DNA of 64,000 bases from Burkholderia sp. Ac-20365 (GTDB taxonomy: Bacteria > Pseudomonadota > Gammaproteobacteria > Burkholderiales > Burkholderiaceae). This document shows, piece after piece, positions 25,248-34,465 of this stretch. The notes beneath the pieces are model-generated. The model was not told the origin of the DNA. It worked only from the letters and a program-made list of their open reading frames with translations, and made no database searches. A program made the translations under genes and the position numbers. The DNA lies in the NCBI RefSeq assembly GCF_017104715.1, contig NZ_JAAGPI010000005.1, positions 62,001 through 126,000 on the forward strand. The letters run 5' to 3'. The stretch's first letter is position 1, and each line of letters starts with the position of its first letter.

Positions 25248-27662
25248 TTGAGTTTGCAGCGGTTCACTACCGAGTCATATCGCGAAGGCGATCGCTCCAG
25301 CGCCTGGCGCGAAGCGCTGTCGCGCCTGGGACTCGGATGGAACGCGCTACCTGCGGGTGGCGCGCTGCAGGCCACGATGCATTCGCAGACTTCCGCTGGC
25401 GGCTTCGAGCTGGGCATGATTGCGTCGGTCGCGCAGACACTGCGATTCGACCCGGCGACCAACGATAGTCTTCGACTGCTGCTTCTGATCGACGGCAAAG
25501 CGACGCTCTCGGTCGATGGGGTGTCGACGCGGCTGTCAGTCAACGACGTCATCTACGTGCCTGCGCGCGAGCATGCTTCGCTGACGCTCGACTGCGACTT
25601 TCGAATCTTCGCCGTGCTCGTGCCGCGGGCGGCTTTGAGCGCGCATCTTCTAGCACCTGCTACGTTGCGCGCAGGCCATATCACAGGAAACGCCGGCATC
25701 GGGCAGGTCTTCTCCCGCTTTCTTCGCTCAATCGGAGAAGCCGTCGATACCTTGTCGCGCAATGAGTTGCGACCGCTCGAACTTGCTCTCGCCGAATTCC
25801 TCTTTGCGTGCCTGTCAGCCCAGCGAGGCGACAGCGTAAATGGCTTGACCGCGTCGCAGGCTGCAATCTTTGCACGCGCGTGCCGCTCCATCGATGCGCG
25901 CCTTGGAGAGTCCAAGCTCAGCGTCCCGGAGATTGCGCAAGAAGCGGGAGTCTCGCCACGCTATCTGCAGAAGCTCTTTGAATCGGCAGGTCAGAGCTTT
26001 TCGACTTATCTTCGCGTGCGCCGGCTGGAACGCTGCCGTGCGGAACTGGTCGACCCGCTGCATGAGAAGAAATCGATTTCCGAAATCTGCTTTCGATGGG
26101 GCTTCAACGATCCGGCGCACTTCAGCCGCGCGTTTCGCGACCAGTACAGAACGTCGCCGCGCGAGTTCCGTCATGAAGCGAGCCTCGAACTTGCGCGTCA
26201 GTTCGTTCGTCGGATCTCACGCGGCTTGCCGCTGGATGCCGACAGTGTTCCCGGAAATGCAAAGGCCAAAGCTGATGAAACCGCGCCGCGATCCGGTCTC
26301 TCAGAGGTCATTGCGGCAAGTGACGAAGAGCGAGAAGTGCTCGTGGAATCGCGGCCCGTGCGAAAAGGAAAGCGCGCGCGCCATCACCTGCTGCGTGTGA
26401 ATGCAAACACGGTGCACTGGGGCTACTTTTCACACGATCTGAAACCGGTCCTCGAAGTCGATAGCGGCGACACGGTGACAATCGAGACGCTCACCCAGCA
26501 CGCAGCCGACGACTGGGCGCGCATGATTGCCGGCGATGCGGGCGCAGAAAGCGTCTTCCACTGGACGGCCGAACGGAAGAACGTCAATCGACGCGGTGCA
26601 GGACCGATCGATGCGTCAATCTATGGTCGCGGTGCGGGCGAAGGTTTTGGCGTGCATATCTGCACCGGGCCTGTGGCCGTGCGGGGTGCAGAGCCTGGTG
26701 ACGTACTCGAAGTCCGCATCCTCGACGTGCGGCCGCGACGCTGTGCCAATCCGCATTTCGCCGGCCGCGTGTTCGGCAGCAACGCGGCGGCCTGGTGGGG
26801 CTTTCACTATCGGGAGTTGCTGACCGAACCCAAGCCGCGTGAAGTCGTGACGATCTACGAGCTCGACGACAGCGAAAGTCACAATCCCCACGCACGCGCG
26901 GTCTATAACTATCGTTGGACTCCGCAACGCGATCCGTTCGGCGTGGTGCACGAGACAATCGATTACCCCGGCGTTCCGGTTGACCACACAACCGTCGAAA
27001 AGAACTTCGACGTACTCAGAGACGTACGCATACCCGTTCGTCCTCATTTTGGGCTGATAGCCGTCGCTCCACAGCAAAGCGGTCTTATCGACTCGATACC
27101 ACCGTCCGCGTTCGGCGGAAATCTCGACAACTGGCGCATTGCGCCCGGGACAAGCGTTTATCTCACCGTCGGCGTGCCTGGCGCCCTGCTTTCGGTCGGC
27201 GATCCGCACGCGTCGCAGGGCGACTCCGAGTTGTGCGGCACCGCGATTGAATGCTCCTTGACGGGGGATTTTCAGATCATCCTGCACAAGAAAGCTGATC
27301 TTGCCGGGAAAACATATGCCGACCTCACGTATCCGCTCGTGGAAACGGCGGACGAATGGGTCCTTCACGGTTTTAGTCACGCAAACTATCTGGCCGAATT
27401 CGGCGTGCAGGCTCAAAGCAAGGTGTATGAGAAGTCCACACTCGACCTGGCGATGCGCGATGCTTTCATCAAGACGCGCCGCTTCCTGATGACGACGCAA
27501 GGGCTGACCGAGGACGAAGCTATCTCGCTGATCTCGGTTGCGATCGACTTCGGGGTGACGCAGGTTGTCGATGGCAATATGGGTGTGCACGCCATCGTAC
27601 GTAAGGAGCTATTTGCATCGAGGACGAAGCGGGCAAGCGGTGTGGGGACATCGCCCGACTGA
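25248..27662 (+). CDS. AraC-type regulator fused to acetamidase/formamidase enzyme
   Basis: An 804-residue single reading frame combining a regulator and an enzyme. Residues about 1-190 resemble the AraC_binding_2 (FeaR-type) sensor region, about 208-308 are a complete AraC double helix-turn-helix (LSVPEIAQEAGVSPRYLQKL, then ISEICFRWGFNDPAHFSRAF), about 310-377 are a charged linker, and 378-800 are a full acetamidase/formamidase domain closely resembling the neighbouring gene (GAEPGDVLEVRILDVRPR, VGDPHASQGDSE). I favour the TTG at 25248, since GGGAGG lies 4 bases upstream; an ATG at 25167 gives a longer, Arg-rich N-terminus. No stop or shift separates the halves. It may bind its substrate or product catalytically while regulating the operon, but that is inference. 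Confidence 0.85.
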   Translation: MSLQRFTTESYREGDRSSAWREALSRLGLGWNALPAGGALQATMHSQTSAGGFELGMIASVAQTLRFDPATNDSLRLLLLIDGKATLSVDGVSTRLSVNDVIYVPAREHASLTLDCDFRIFAVLVPRAALSAHLLAPATLRAGHITGNAGIGQVFSRFLRSIGEAVDTLSRNELRPLELALAEFLFACLSAQRGDSVNGLTASQAAIFARACRSIDARLGESKLSVPEIAQEAGVSPRYLQKLFESAGQSFSTYLRVRRLERCRAELVDPLHEKKSISEICFRWGFNDPAHFSRAFRDQYRTSPREFRHEASLELARQFVRRISRGLPLDADSVPGNAKAKADETAPRSGLSEVIAASDEEREVLVESRPVRKGKRARHHLLRVNANTVHWGYFSHDLKPVLEVDSGDTVTIETLTQHAADDWARMIAGDAGAESVFHWTAERKNVNRRGAGPIDASIYGRGAGEGFGVHICTGPVAVRGAEPGDVLEVRILDVRPRRCANPHFAGRVFGSNAAAWWGFHYRELLTEPKPREVVTIYELDDSESHNPHARAVYNYRWTPQRDPFGVVHETIDYPGVPVDHTTVEKNFDVLRDVRIPVRPHFGLIAVAPQQSGLIDSIPPSAFGGNLDNWRIAPGTSVYLTVGVPGALLSVGDPHASQGDSELCGTAIECSLTGDFQIILHKKADLAGKTYADLTYPLVETADEWVLHGFSHANYLAEFGVQAQSKVYEKSTLDLAMRDAFIKTRRFLMTTQGLTEDEAISLISVAIDFGVTQVVDGNMGVHAIVRKELFASRTKRASGVGTSPD

Positions 27663-27682
27663 GCCGGGCGGCCCATTCGGGT

Positions 27683-30259
27683 CTAGACCTCTCCCGACAC
27701 CTGACGATAACCGCGACTCGTCGTGGCAGAAACGAAGTACGCTTCCAGCGCTTCAGTCGATCGATTGCCTAATGTAGAAATCTGCTCGAGCCAGTCCAGC
27801 TCCAGAGGCCATTGACCTTGCTTGATGCGCGGATAGATCGTCTCTGCGTATGCATGCAGTGCCTTTGCACCGATGTTGCCGCTGACACCGAGAAGTCTGT
27901 GTAAAGCAGCGTGCGTCGACTCGATGTCATGCGCGGCCACACTGCTCGCAAGATGCGCCTGCAGAGAACGGATCTGTTCGATGCCGCTAAGGAAACTCTG
28001 ATCTAGCAGGTCGAGCGTTGCGAGTTCATCAAGCTGCATTTCATCGAGCAGTTGCTCGCCCTTTCTCACGCCTGCTTTAGCGACTTCAGTGACGGACGCA
28101 GTGCGGTCCGAACCGGCTTCCTTAGAGGTCAAAGATTCCATCCGGGCAAACTGTCTCGCGAGGCATGCGTGAAGCAAGCCGATCTGCACCGGCTTGACCA
28201 GCACCTCGTCCATACCGGCACGCAGGCATTCCTGAACGGCACCCACGTCAGCGTGACCCGTGAGCGCGATGATGGGTACCCGGCACGCGCCATCAACGCG
28301 TGCGCGGATCGCCAGCGCGGTTTCTACGCCACCCATGCCCGGCATGTTGACGTCCATCAGAATGGCATCAACACCCGGCTGCTCGTCCAACCGGGCGAGA
28401 ACGGCCAATCCGTGTTCTGCTTCGATGACACCGGCGCCGAAGCGCTCCAGATAACTTTTTGCCACCAGTCTGCTGTAGGTATCGTCGTCGGCCACGATGA
28501 TCGACCGGCCCGAGAAACCGTCGAACATCTGCTTCGAGCGGTGTCGCGTGCCGCTTTCCAGAAGCGCGCTCAGCGTCGTGATCAGTTCCACCGGGCCGCA
28601 CGATTTGCTCAGCGTCAGGTCCATGCCGGCTCTTTGCGCGAGAACGCGTGCAATGCCACGATGCTCCGCGGTGTAGCCGGCAATCGGCACGTTCCTGTTG
28701 ATACCTGTGTTGTCCGCACGGATCTTCTCCGTGGTGGTGTAGCCGTCCATCACCGGCATATTGATGTCCATCAATACGAGGTTCCAGGACGGTGGTTGCC
28801 GCAACAGCGCGAGTGCTTCCTCGCCGTTCTCCGCCTCGCTGACCTGTACACCGACTTTGGACAGAACGCGTGACACTCTCGCCCTCTGGTCGGCATCATC
28901 GTCCACCACAAGGATGCGCTTGCCGTTGAAGAACGCCGTGGATTGCTCGAGAACCTGGCGCTCGTGTGCTGCGATTTCCTCTCGCGAGATGAGCGGAAAT
29001 TGCAGTGTGAATTGCGTGAATTTACCCACTTCCGAATCGCATGACACAGTGCCGCCGAAAGAACGCATGGCCCGCTGGCAATACGCAAGGCCCAATCCCG
29101 TGCCCGCAGGATTTCCCGTCGTCTGGAAAGGTTTGAACAGTTCCGCCATCACGCCAGGCGCAATACCCGGCCCGGTGTCGTGGACGGTTACCCGCTGGCG
29201 ATCTACTGTCAGCGTAATCGCCGCAGACGGATGTGACGCAATATGATGAAGCGCGTTCCTGATCAGGTTGAACAGCGCGAACAGGTAGACCGTTTCGTCG
29301 ACCTTGAAGGTGAAGTCCTCAATGACGCTCAGACTGACCTTGCTGCGTTCCTTTCTGTCACCGAAACCGTACTCGTCGATTGCCTTACGCGTCGTTTCCG
29401 CAGCGCTCAGATAGACGAGATGATCCGGGCGAATGGGCTTCGCACTCACCTCGTCGAGCGTCATCGCGATGATCCGCAAGCCGCGGTCGATTGCCAGCTG
29501 GCCGTACGTGAGATGGTGAAACAGCAAAGCGGCGCCGTCGGGTGACACGCCGGAAGATGCCTTCGCGCCAGTGATGACAGGAAGCGCCTCGTCCACGCGA
29601 TCCAGCACATACCGCAACTGGCTGAGCGGATTTCTCATCTCATGGGCAATCGTGCCTGCTAGCGCGCGAAGCGCCTCGTTTCGCGCCTGTGCGGTGATCC
29701 CCTTCATGTTGCTGTAGCTGAAGGTCACGCCAGCGCAAATGCCGAACGTGAAAATCGGCAAGTACAGATAGAGAAACAGATGCGAGTCCAGATGGATGGA
29801 TTGCGGCACCGTCATCCAGGCACACAGTACAGCGAGACCGCCCCCCAGGAACACGTTGAGCGACAGGACCACAAAAGAGGGAAATATGGCAATCAGGAAG
29901 AAGACCATGCCCAGTTCGGCCATGGACCACAGTATCGAATAGTGACTGGTCAGCAGGTAATACGTGAAAAAGAACGGTAGCGAGTACGCTACCGTTGCAA
30001 AGTAATACCAGGGCAGCAAAGGCGCCATCGCGGCGGGCCAGAAGCGGCGCAAGAGCAGGAGCACACTGGCAACCATGCCGGCAATGCGCATCCCCAGGCT
30101 TTCGTTGGGTTGGGGATCGACGTACGTCCACCAGAACCAGTAAACGGGATGTCCAATGGCACCGATTACGCCCACGGCCAGCACGCTGTAATCCGACAGA
30201 TGGTACGAGTCAGATACCCGTTTGCTGATATAGCCAATGACCCTCGCGATGGCTTTCAT
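27683..30259 (-). CDS. CqsS/LqsS/PhcS-like hybrid sensor histidine kinase (TM6-HK-REC-REC-Hpt)
   Basis: An 858-residue membrane sensor. About six hydrophobic segments fill residues 24-183, with almost no periplasmic loop, as in the quorum-sensing receptors CqsS, LqsS and PhcS. The H-box AHEMRNPLSQ places the phosphorylated His at 206; the ATPase domain has NLIRNALHH and DTGPGIAP...GTGLGLAY. Two receiver domains follow (LVLMDINMPVMDG; AILMDVNMPGMGG), then a C-terminal Hpt domain with HRLLGVSGNIGA. The extra receiver and Hpt make a complete internal phosphorelay that needs an external response regulator; none lies next to it. The gene starts 28 bases after the KAS III-like gene on the same strand, so the two are co-transcribed. 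Subfamily assignment rests on topology and is moderately secure. Confidence 0.83.
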   Translation of the reverse strand: MKAIARVIGYISKRVSDSYHLSDYSVLAVGVIGAIGHPVYWFWWTYVDPQPNESLGMRIAGMVASVLLLLRRFWPAAMAPLLPWYYFATVAYSLPFFFTYYLLTSHYSILWSMAELGMVFFLIAIFPSFVVLSLNVFLGGGLAVLCAWMTVPQSIHLDSHLFLYLYLPIFTFGICAGVTFSYSNMKGITAQARNEALRALAGTIAHEMRNPLSQLRYVLDRVDEALPVITGAKASSGVSPDGAALLFHHLTYGQLAIDRGLRIIAMTLDEVSAKPIRPDHLVYLSAAETTRKAIDEYGFGDRKERSKVSLSVIEDFTFKVDETVYLFALFNLIRNALHHIASHPSAAITLTVDRQRVTVHDTGPGIAPGVMAELFKPFQTTGNPAGTGLGLAYCQRAMRSFGGTVSCDSEVGKFTQFTLQFPLISREEIAAHERQVLEQSTAFFNGKRILVVDDDADQRARVSRVLSKVGVQVSEAENGEEALALLRQPPSWNLVLMDINMPVMDGYTTTEKIRADNTGINRNVPIAGYTAEHRGIARVLAQRAGMDLTLSKSCGPVELITTLSALLESGTRHRSKQMFDGFSGRSIIVADDDTYSRLVAKSYLERFGAGVIEAEHGLAVLARLDEQPGVDAILMDVNMPGMGGVETALAIRARVDGACRVPIIALTGHADVGAVQECLRAGMDEVLVKPVQIGLLHACLARQFARMESLTSKEAGSDRTASVTEVAKAGVRKGEQLLDEMQLDELATLDLLDQSFLSGIEQIRSLQAHLASSVAAHDIESTHAALHRLLGVSGNIGAKALHAYAETIYPRIKQGQWPLELDWLEQISTLGNRSTEALEAYFVSATTSRGYRQVSGEV

Positions 30260-30287
30260 GTTGTTTTTCAGCTGTTGTGATTCAGCC

Positions 30288-31325
30288 TCAGAATCTGAAG
30301 CTGCTTACGTTAAATGACATGCCGGCACTGCCTACCCAGCATAACACCCGATCACCCCGGTTGAGGCGGCCGTCGTCTCTGGCCAGTGATATGGCAGCCG
30401 GAATCGAGGCCGAGACAAGGTTTCCCGTCTCCGGGTAGATGTGGTACATCTTGTCGTCGATCCCTGCCCGGACGCCGTAGCCATGCCACGCAGCCTTCGA
30501 AGACGCATGCGTGAAGACAATGTCGATATCACTCTTCGGGATGGGGAGTTTCGAAAGCACCTCGGTAATCTCATCCGAGTTCTTGTGCAGTTCGTGACCG
30601 AAAGATGTAAAACGCATGTCTCCGTTCCTCCCGATCCGTTCAGTCGGGTGACAATAGCCCTCGTAGCCCGGAATCGGGATAGTACAGAGGTCTGACGCCT
30701 GTGGCTTGCCCCGGAAAGCAAAGCTGAAGTTATCTGGCTCGTTAGCGACAATCAGGGTTGCCGTCGCCGCCTCTCCAATCGTGAACGACGGCAGCGTGTA
30801 TTCCAGCTGCGCCTGGTTCTTCAGCATGAAATTCGCGGGGTACAGTGGTCCGCCGTTGAGCATGTTGAACTCGGCATTCACGATCATCGCGTTGCGATAC
30901 TGGCCGGACTTGAAGAGGCTATCGACAATCGACATCGCGCGTGTCCAGCTCATGCATGCATCGACCACGTCGAAGCACTCGGCGTTGTCGAATCCAAGCG
31001 TGCTGGCCATCATGTGGCTATTGCCCGGCTCGAGAAAACCTCTGCCGATACCGACGAAGATAAACAGTTCGATATGCTCCGGCCTCAGGTAGGTCTCGGA
31101 CAGCGCCTTGCGCGTCGCCATGGCGACGTGGTCGATCGGCGACTCATGGCTGTGGCACCAGCGGCGGTTGACGAGGCCACTACGGTCGAGCAACGTCTTT
31201 ACGGTTCGCATAGCTCTGTCCATGTCGCCCTCGAACCCGGTCGAATGAAACCGGATCATGTCGACAACCTCTTCGTTGGTGACGGTCCTGGAGGGCAGGC
31301 TGACTGCTACGTTCTTGATAAGCAT
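30288..31325 (-). CDS. FabH-like (KAS III) ketoacyl synthase, possible signal synthase
   Basis: A 345-residue thiolase-fold protein. The catalytic triad of KAS III enzymes is visible: Cys124 in DACMSW, His273 in FTHASSK and Asn302 in ETGNLVSAS. The glycine-rich C-terminal loop reads GSAGMSF rather than the canonical FabH GxGxxW form, and the text around Cys differs from FabH, so it is probably a secondary-metabolism or signal synthase (as PqsD is) rather than the fatty-acid initiator. I start at the ATG at 31325, giving normal family length; an upstream extension is Arg/Pro-rich. It is the first gene of a two-gene unit with the CqsS-like kinase, suggesting that it makes the ketone-type ligand that the kinase senses. 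That link is inference. Confidence 0.82.
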   Translation of the reverse strand: MLIKNVAVSLPSRTVTNEEVVDMIRFHSTGFEGDMDRAMRTVKTLLDRSGLVNRRWCHSHESPIDHVAMATRKALSETYLRPEHIELFIFVGIGRGFLEPGNSHMMASTLGFDNAECFDVVDACMSWTRAMSIVDSLFKSGQYRNAMIVNAEFNMLNGGPLYPANFMLKNQAQLEYTLPSFTIGEAATATLIVANEPDNFSFAFRGKPQASDLCTIPIPGYEGYCHPTERIGRNGDMRFTSFGHELHKNSDEITEVLSKLPIPKSDIDIVFTHASSKAAWHGYGVRAGIDDKMYHIYPETGNLVSASIPAAISLARDDGRLNRGDRVLCWVGSAGMSFNVSSFRF

Positions 31326-31759
31326 ATTGAGTCCATGAAATAGAAGCGGTGAACAAAAACGTGTTCGTGCGGATGCACGCGGAAGCCTCATGTCAGGTTC
31401 CGGCCTATGCGGCGTGGGTACCTTAACGTGTTCACCGTCAATCACGGATTTCGTTGTATTGTCCTCGAACCCGGGAAACAGGAAATCGCAGTCCAGGCGT
31501 TCCTGTTTATCCAGAAAGCACAGTGGTTGTGGACTGTCCGTATCGGAGGTCGTGCAGGGGCTACTCGCCTGCCGGATGTCGGCAACGCCTCTCTCTGTGC
31601 CCGCCCCCGATCCTGCGAGTCGTGCTGTTTGGCGAAGCCAGGTGAAACGGGATGAGCAACAGACAGTTAGTTGCGCTTTGTGCTCGCTAGTTTGGAGTCA
31701 CCGATCACTATCTTTGCCAAAGAGATGTCGTCGCTGTTCGGCCAGGAGCCTCAGCCGCC
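31326..31759. other. Intergenic region between KAS III-like gene and pirin gene
   Basis: A 434-base stretch of lower GC with no convincing gene on either strand; open frames present do not resemble known proteins and lack ribosome sites. It must hold the minus-strand promoter of the KAS III/kinase unit. I see no clear operator palindrome. Confidence 0.4.
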
Positions 31760-32467
31760 CTATGTCAAGAGTTCGACGATCACGACATCGGTGTCGTCGT
31801 GCGCCGTCAACGTAAGCCGCGCTTCATCGCGGATAGCGATGCCATCGCGTGGCGCCAGACGGACGTGCCCCACATCGAGCCGCCCATGATCCACAACCAG
31901 ATAGGCCGACCCTGACATCGGCAACGTGTGTTGCAGCCTCGTGCCTTCGCGTAACGTCGCGATACACACGCGTGCATCGGTATTGATGGGCAGTGCGCCC
32001 GCGTTCATGTCGTCCGGATCGCCGCTCGCCAGCGTGATGAAGCGGCCCTCGCGCAGTTCGTGCGAACAGACACGCGTCGCCCAGCGCGGCGTGCCGCCCC
32101 GCGTGCGCGGGTGCAGCCAGATCTGGAACAGCCGCGCGGGCGCGTTTTCTTCGTTGCGCTCGGCGTGATGGATCGCAGTACCTGCGCTCATCACCTGAAC
32201 GGAATCGGCGACGAGCCGCGCGCGATTACCCGCATCGTCTTCATGCGTGATCGCGCCCGAGCGCACCCACGTGACGATCTCGACATCGCGATGAGCATGC
32301 AGGCCGAAACCCGAATGCGGCGCGAATTCATCGTCGTTCAATACGTGAAGCGGGCCGAGCGGCGCATGGCCGGCGCACCCCGTTTCGCCAAAACGGAAAT
32401 GCAGCCGTGCATCGAGCCAGTCGCGCCGGATTGCGCCGAGCGAGAGAAAAGGACGATGTTCGATCAT
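31760..32467 (-). CDS. Pirin-family bicupin protein
   Basis: A 235-residue cupin protein. The N-terminal domain carries the pirin metal site: His57 and His59 in LHAHRD, His101 and Glu103 in HHAERNE. Some bacterial pirins act as quercetin dioxygenases or bind metabolic enzymes; others have no known activity. I use the ATG at 32467, which has a GGAG 7-9 bases upstream; the longer frame overlaps upstream sequence without a ribosome site. It is 73 bases downstream of the SDR gene on the same strand and may be co-transcribed and controlled by the LysR gene divergent from that SDR. Confidence 0.88.
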   Translation of the reverse strand: MIEHRPFLSLGAIRRDWLDARLHFRFGETGCAGHAPLGPLHVLNDDEFAPHSGFGLHAHRDVEIVTWVRSGAITHEDDAGNRARLVADSVQVMSAGTAIHHAERNEENAPARLFQIWLHPRTRGGTPRWATRVCSHELREGRFITLASGDPDDMNAGALPINTDARVCIATLREGTRLQHTLPMSGSAYLVVDHGRLDVGHVRLAPRDGIAIRDEARLTLTAHDDTDVVIVELLT

Positions 32468-32540
32468 GATGAAGCTCCGTTCGGGCGACCCCGGCGCGGA
32501 TGCGATCGTCGGTGACCGCATCCGCGTGACCCCGCCACAC

Positions 32541-33305
32541 TCAGATCTGTTGCTGACCGCCATCGACGAACAGCTCGATGCCGTTCACGAAGCTCGCATC
32601 GTCCGAGGCGAGGAACAGCGCCGCGCTCGCGATTTCATTGGGTTCGCCCAGACGTCCCATCGGAATCTGCGAGGCCAGGTAGTCGGCGAGACCCTGGCGC
32701 TGCGCGGCGTCGTCACCGGCCAGATCGAGCAGGCCGGGCGTGCGGGTTGCGCCGGGGCTGATCGTGTTCACGCGGATCTGGCGATCCTTGAGGTCGAGAA
32801 TCCAGTTACGTGCGAATGAACGCACCGCTGCCTTCGAAGCCGAATACACGCTGAAGGCCGCCGTGCCCGCGCTGCCTGCCGTCGAACCCGTGAGAATTAC
32901 CGATGCTCCCGCGGCCAGCAGCGGCAGCGCCTTTTGCACCGTGAACAGCACGCCCTTCACATTGCGATTGAACGTGTCGTCGAAGTGCTCTTCGGTGATG
33001 CTGCCAAACGGCAGCATCGAACCGCCGCCTGCGTTTGCGAGCAGCACGTCCAGACGCCCCTGTTCTTCCTTGATCTGCGCATACAGCGCGTCGAGTTCGC
33101 CGAGCTTCGTCGAGTCGACGCGGACACCGGTCGCCTTGCCGCCCGCTTCGCGGATGCTCTTCACGGCGGCATCGAGTTCGGCCTGACGGCGGCCCGTGAG
33201 ATAAACATGCGCGCCTTCAGCCGCGAAGCGCTGGGCGGTGGCGAGACCGATGCCGCTGGTTGCGCCGGTGACGAGTGCGATCTTGTTGTCGAGTTTGCGT
33301 GCCAT
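32541..33305 (-). CDS. SDR-family oxidoreductase (3-oxoacyl-ACP reductase/glucose dehydrogenase-like)
   Basis: A 254-residue classical short-chain dehydrogenase with TGATSGIG at residues 14-21, NAGGG near 90, a catalytic Tyr-x3-Lys in YSASK near 153-157 and the substrate-loop SPGATRTPG. The ATG at 33305 has GGAG in front; a longer in-frame extension runs into the divergent LysR promoter. It is probably NADP(H)-linked, since the second-strand region reads TGRRQAEL, where the Arg pair favours the 2'-phosphate. It is divergent from a LysR gene across 142 bases and followed by the pirin gene. The substrate is unknown; this pairing is common for quinone or carbonyl detoxification. Confidence 0.9.
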   Translation of the reverse strand: MARKLDNKIALVTGATSGIGLATAQRFAAEGAHVYLTGRRQAELDAAVKSIREAGGKATGVRVDSTKLGELDALYAQIKEEQGRLDVLLANAGGGSMLPFGSITEEHFDDTFNRNVKGVLFTVQKALPLLAAGASVILTGSTAGSAGTAAFSVYSASKAAVRSFARNWILDLKDRQIRVNTISPGATRTPGLLDLAGDDAAQRQGLADYLASQIPMGRLGEPNEIASAALFLASDDASFVNGIELFVDGGQQQI

Positions 33306-33408
33306 GGTGTTGCTCCTTTCGTTTCGTTCAGTGGATGTTGGGGTTCGGTGTTGCGTGCTGCGATGTGAGGAGAATATCGACGGCCCGATCTTTTCGAAAT
33401 AGAATTGA

Positions 33409-33427
33409 TTGCAAACCAACGTTGCAA
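33409..33427. promoter_or_regulatory. Candidate LysR binding site TTGCAA-N7-TTGCAA
   Basis: Two TTGCAA elements (each self-complementary) at 33409-33414 and 33422-33427 are separated by 7 bases and lie 21 bases before the LysR start in the divergent SDR/LysR gap. The dyad with an A/T-rich edge fits a LysR autoregulatory site. Confidence 0.5.
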
Positions 33428-33447
33428 AAATGAAATGATGAGGACGA

Positions 33448-34365
33448 ATGGCGAAGCTGCCTGATTTCGAAGGACTCGCGATGTTCGCGAAGGTCGCCGA
33501 GGAGGGATCGTTTGCGGCTGCGGCGCGCACGATGGGCGTATCGGTGGCGACCGTCTCGCGCGGTGTGGCCCGCCTGGAAGACCGGCTGGGCGCGCGGCTG
33601 CTCAACCGGACGTCGCGCCAGTTGTCGCTCACCGAGTTCGGCCGGACGATCTGCGAGAAAGCCAGCGATCTCTACCGGCAGGCCGAGGAAGCGGAAAGTG
33701 CGGCGCGCGAGATGTCGGTGCAGCCGCGCGGGCTGGTGCGCCTCGCCGTGCCGATGTCGTTCGGGCTGCGCTGGGTCGCGCCGCTGCTGCCGGGTTTCTT
33801 TCGCGCCTATCCGGAGGTGTCGATCGACCTGCATCTATCGGATGCGTCGGTCGATCTGGTCGCCGATGGTTTTGATGCCGCGCTGCGTATCGCCGCGTTG
33901 CCGGATTCGTCGCTGGTGGCGCGGCGGCTGTGCGCGGTCACGCAATTCGTGGTGGCGTCGCCGGACTATCTGCAGCGCGAAGGGCGGCCGGCGCATCCGC
34001 GTGAGCTGGTGGATCGGCCGTGTCTCTCGTACGCGTATCGCGCGCGTAGCGATGTGTGGCGTTTCACGAACGATGCGGGCGAGGAAGAACCGGTGATGCC
34101 GACCGGCCCGCTGCGCGTGACGAATGCCGATGCACTATTGCCCATGCTGCTCGATGGACTTGCGATCGCCGAACTGCCCGAATTTATCGCCGGCGAGTAT
34201 CTGACCGATGGTCGTCTCGAAGCGATCCTGACCGACTGGTCGCTGACGAAGGGCGGTCTGTACTTCGTAACGCCGTCGGCACGCGCGCGACCCGCGAAGG
34301 TGGCGGCGCTATCCGATTACTTCGCCGACCATCTCTCCGATCCCACGTGGCGATGGCCGAAGTGA
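33448..34365 (+). CDS. LysR-family transcriptional regulator
   Basis: A 305-residue LysR protein with an intact N-terminal helix-turn-helix ([20 protein letters not shown], residues 13-32) and a C-terminal effector domain. The sequence pattern ([34 protein letters not shown]) is that of the large CrgA/AaeR-like group of LysR proteins that often sit divergent from a reductase gene. It likely controls the SDR/pirin pair and itself through the site at 33409-33427. It is convergent with the porin gene. Confidence 0.92.
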   Translation: MAKLPDFEGLAMFAKVAEEGSFAAAARTMGVSVATVSRGVARLEDRLGARLLNRTSRQLSLTEFGRTICEKASDLYRQAEEAESAAREMSVQPRGLVRLAVPMSFGLRWVAPLLPGFFRAYPEVSIDLHLSDASVDLVADGFDAALRIAALPDSSLVARRLCAVTQFVVASPDYLQREGRPAHPRELVDRPCLSYAYRARSDVWRFTNDAGEEEPVMPTGPLRVTNADALLPMLLDGLAIAELPEFIAGEYLTDGRLEAILTDWSLTKGGLYFVTPSARARPAKVAALSDYFADHLSDPTWRWPK

Positions 34366-34465
34366 TGCGCTGATAGACCTGATTAGCCGCGTCCGCTCGT
34401 CGTGAGTCGCTCACTGTGATGTGTGCGCTAAGCCTCGAACGGACATTCAGGATCGCGACGGGCCG

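Noticed and set aside
31390..31815. Plus-strand open frames between the KAS III-like and pirin genes
   Set aside because: No ribosome site, no family resemblance, Cys/Arg/Ser-rich composition typical of non-coding frames, and partial overlap with the pirin gene.
34366..34465. Terminator between the convergent LysR and porin genes
   Set aside because: No convincing stem-loop with a T tract could be found in this short gap.
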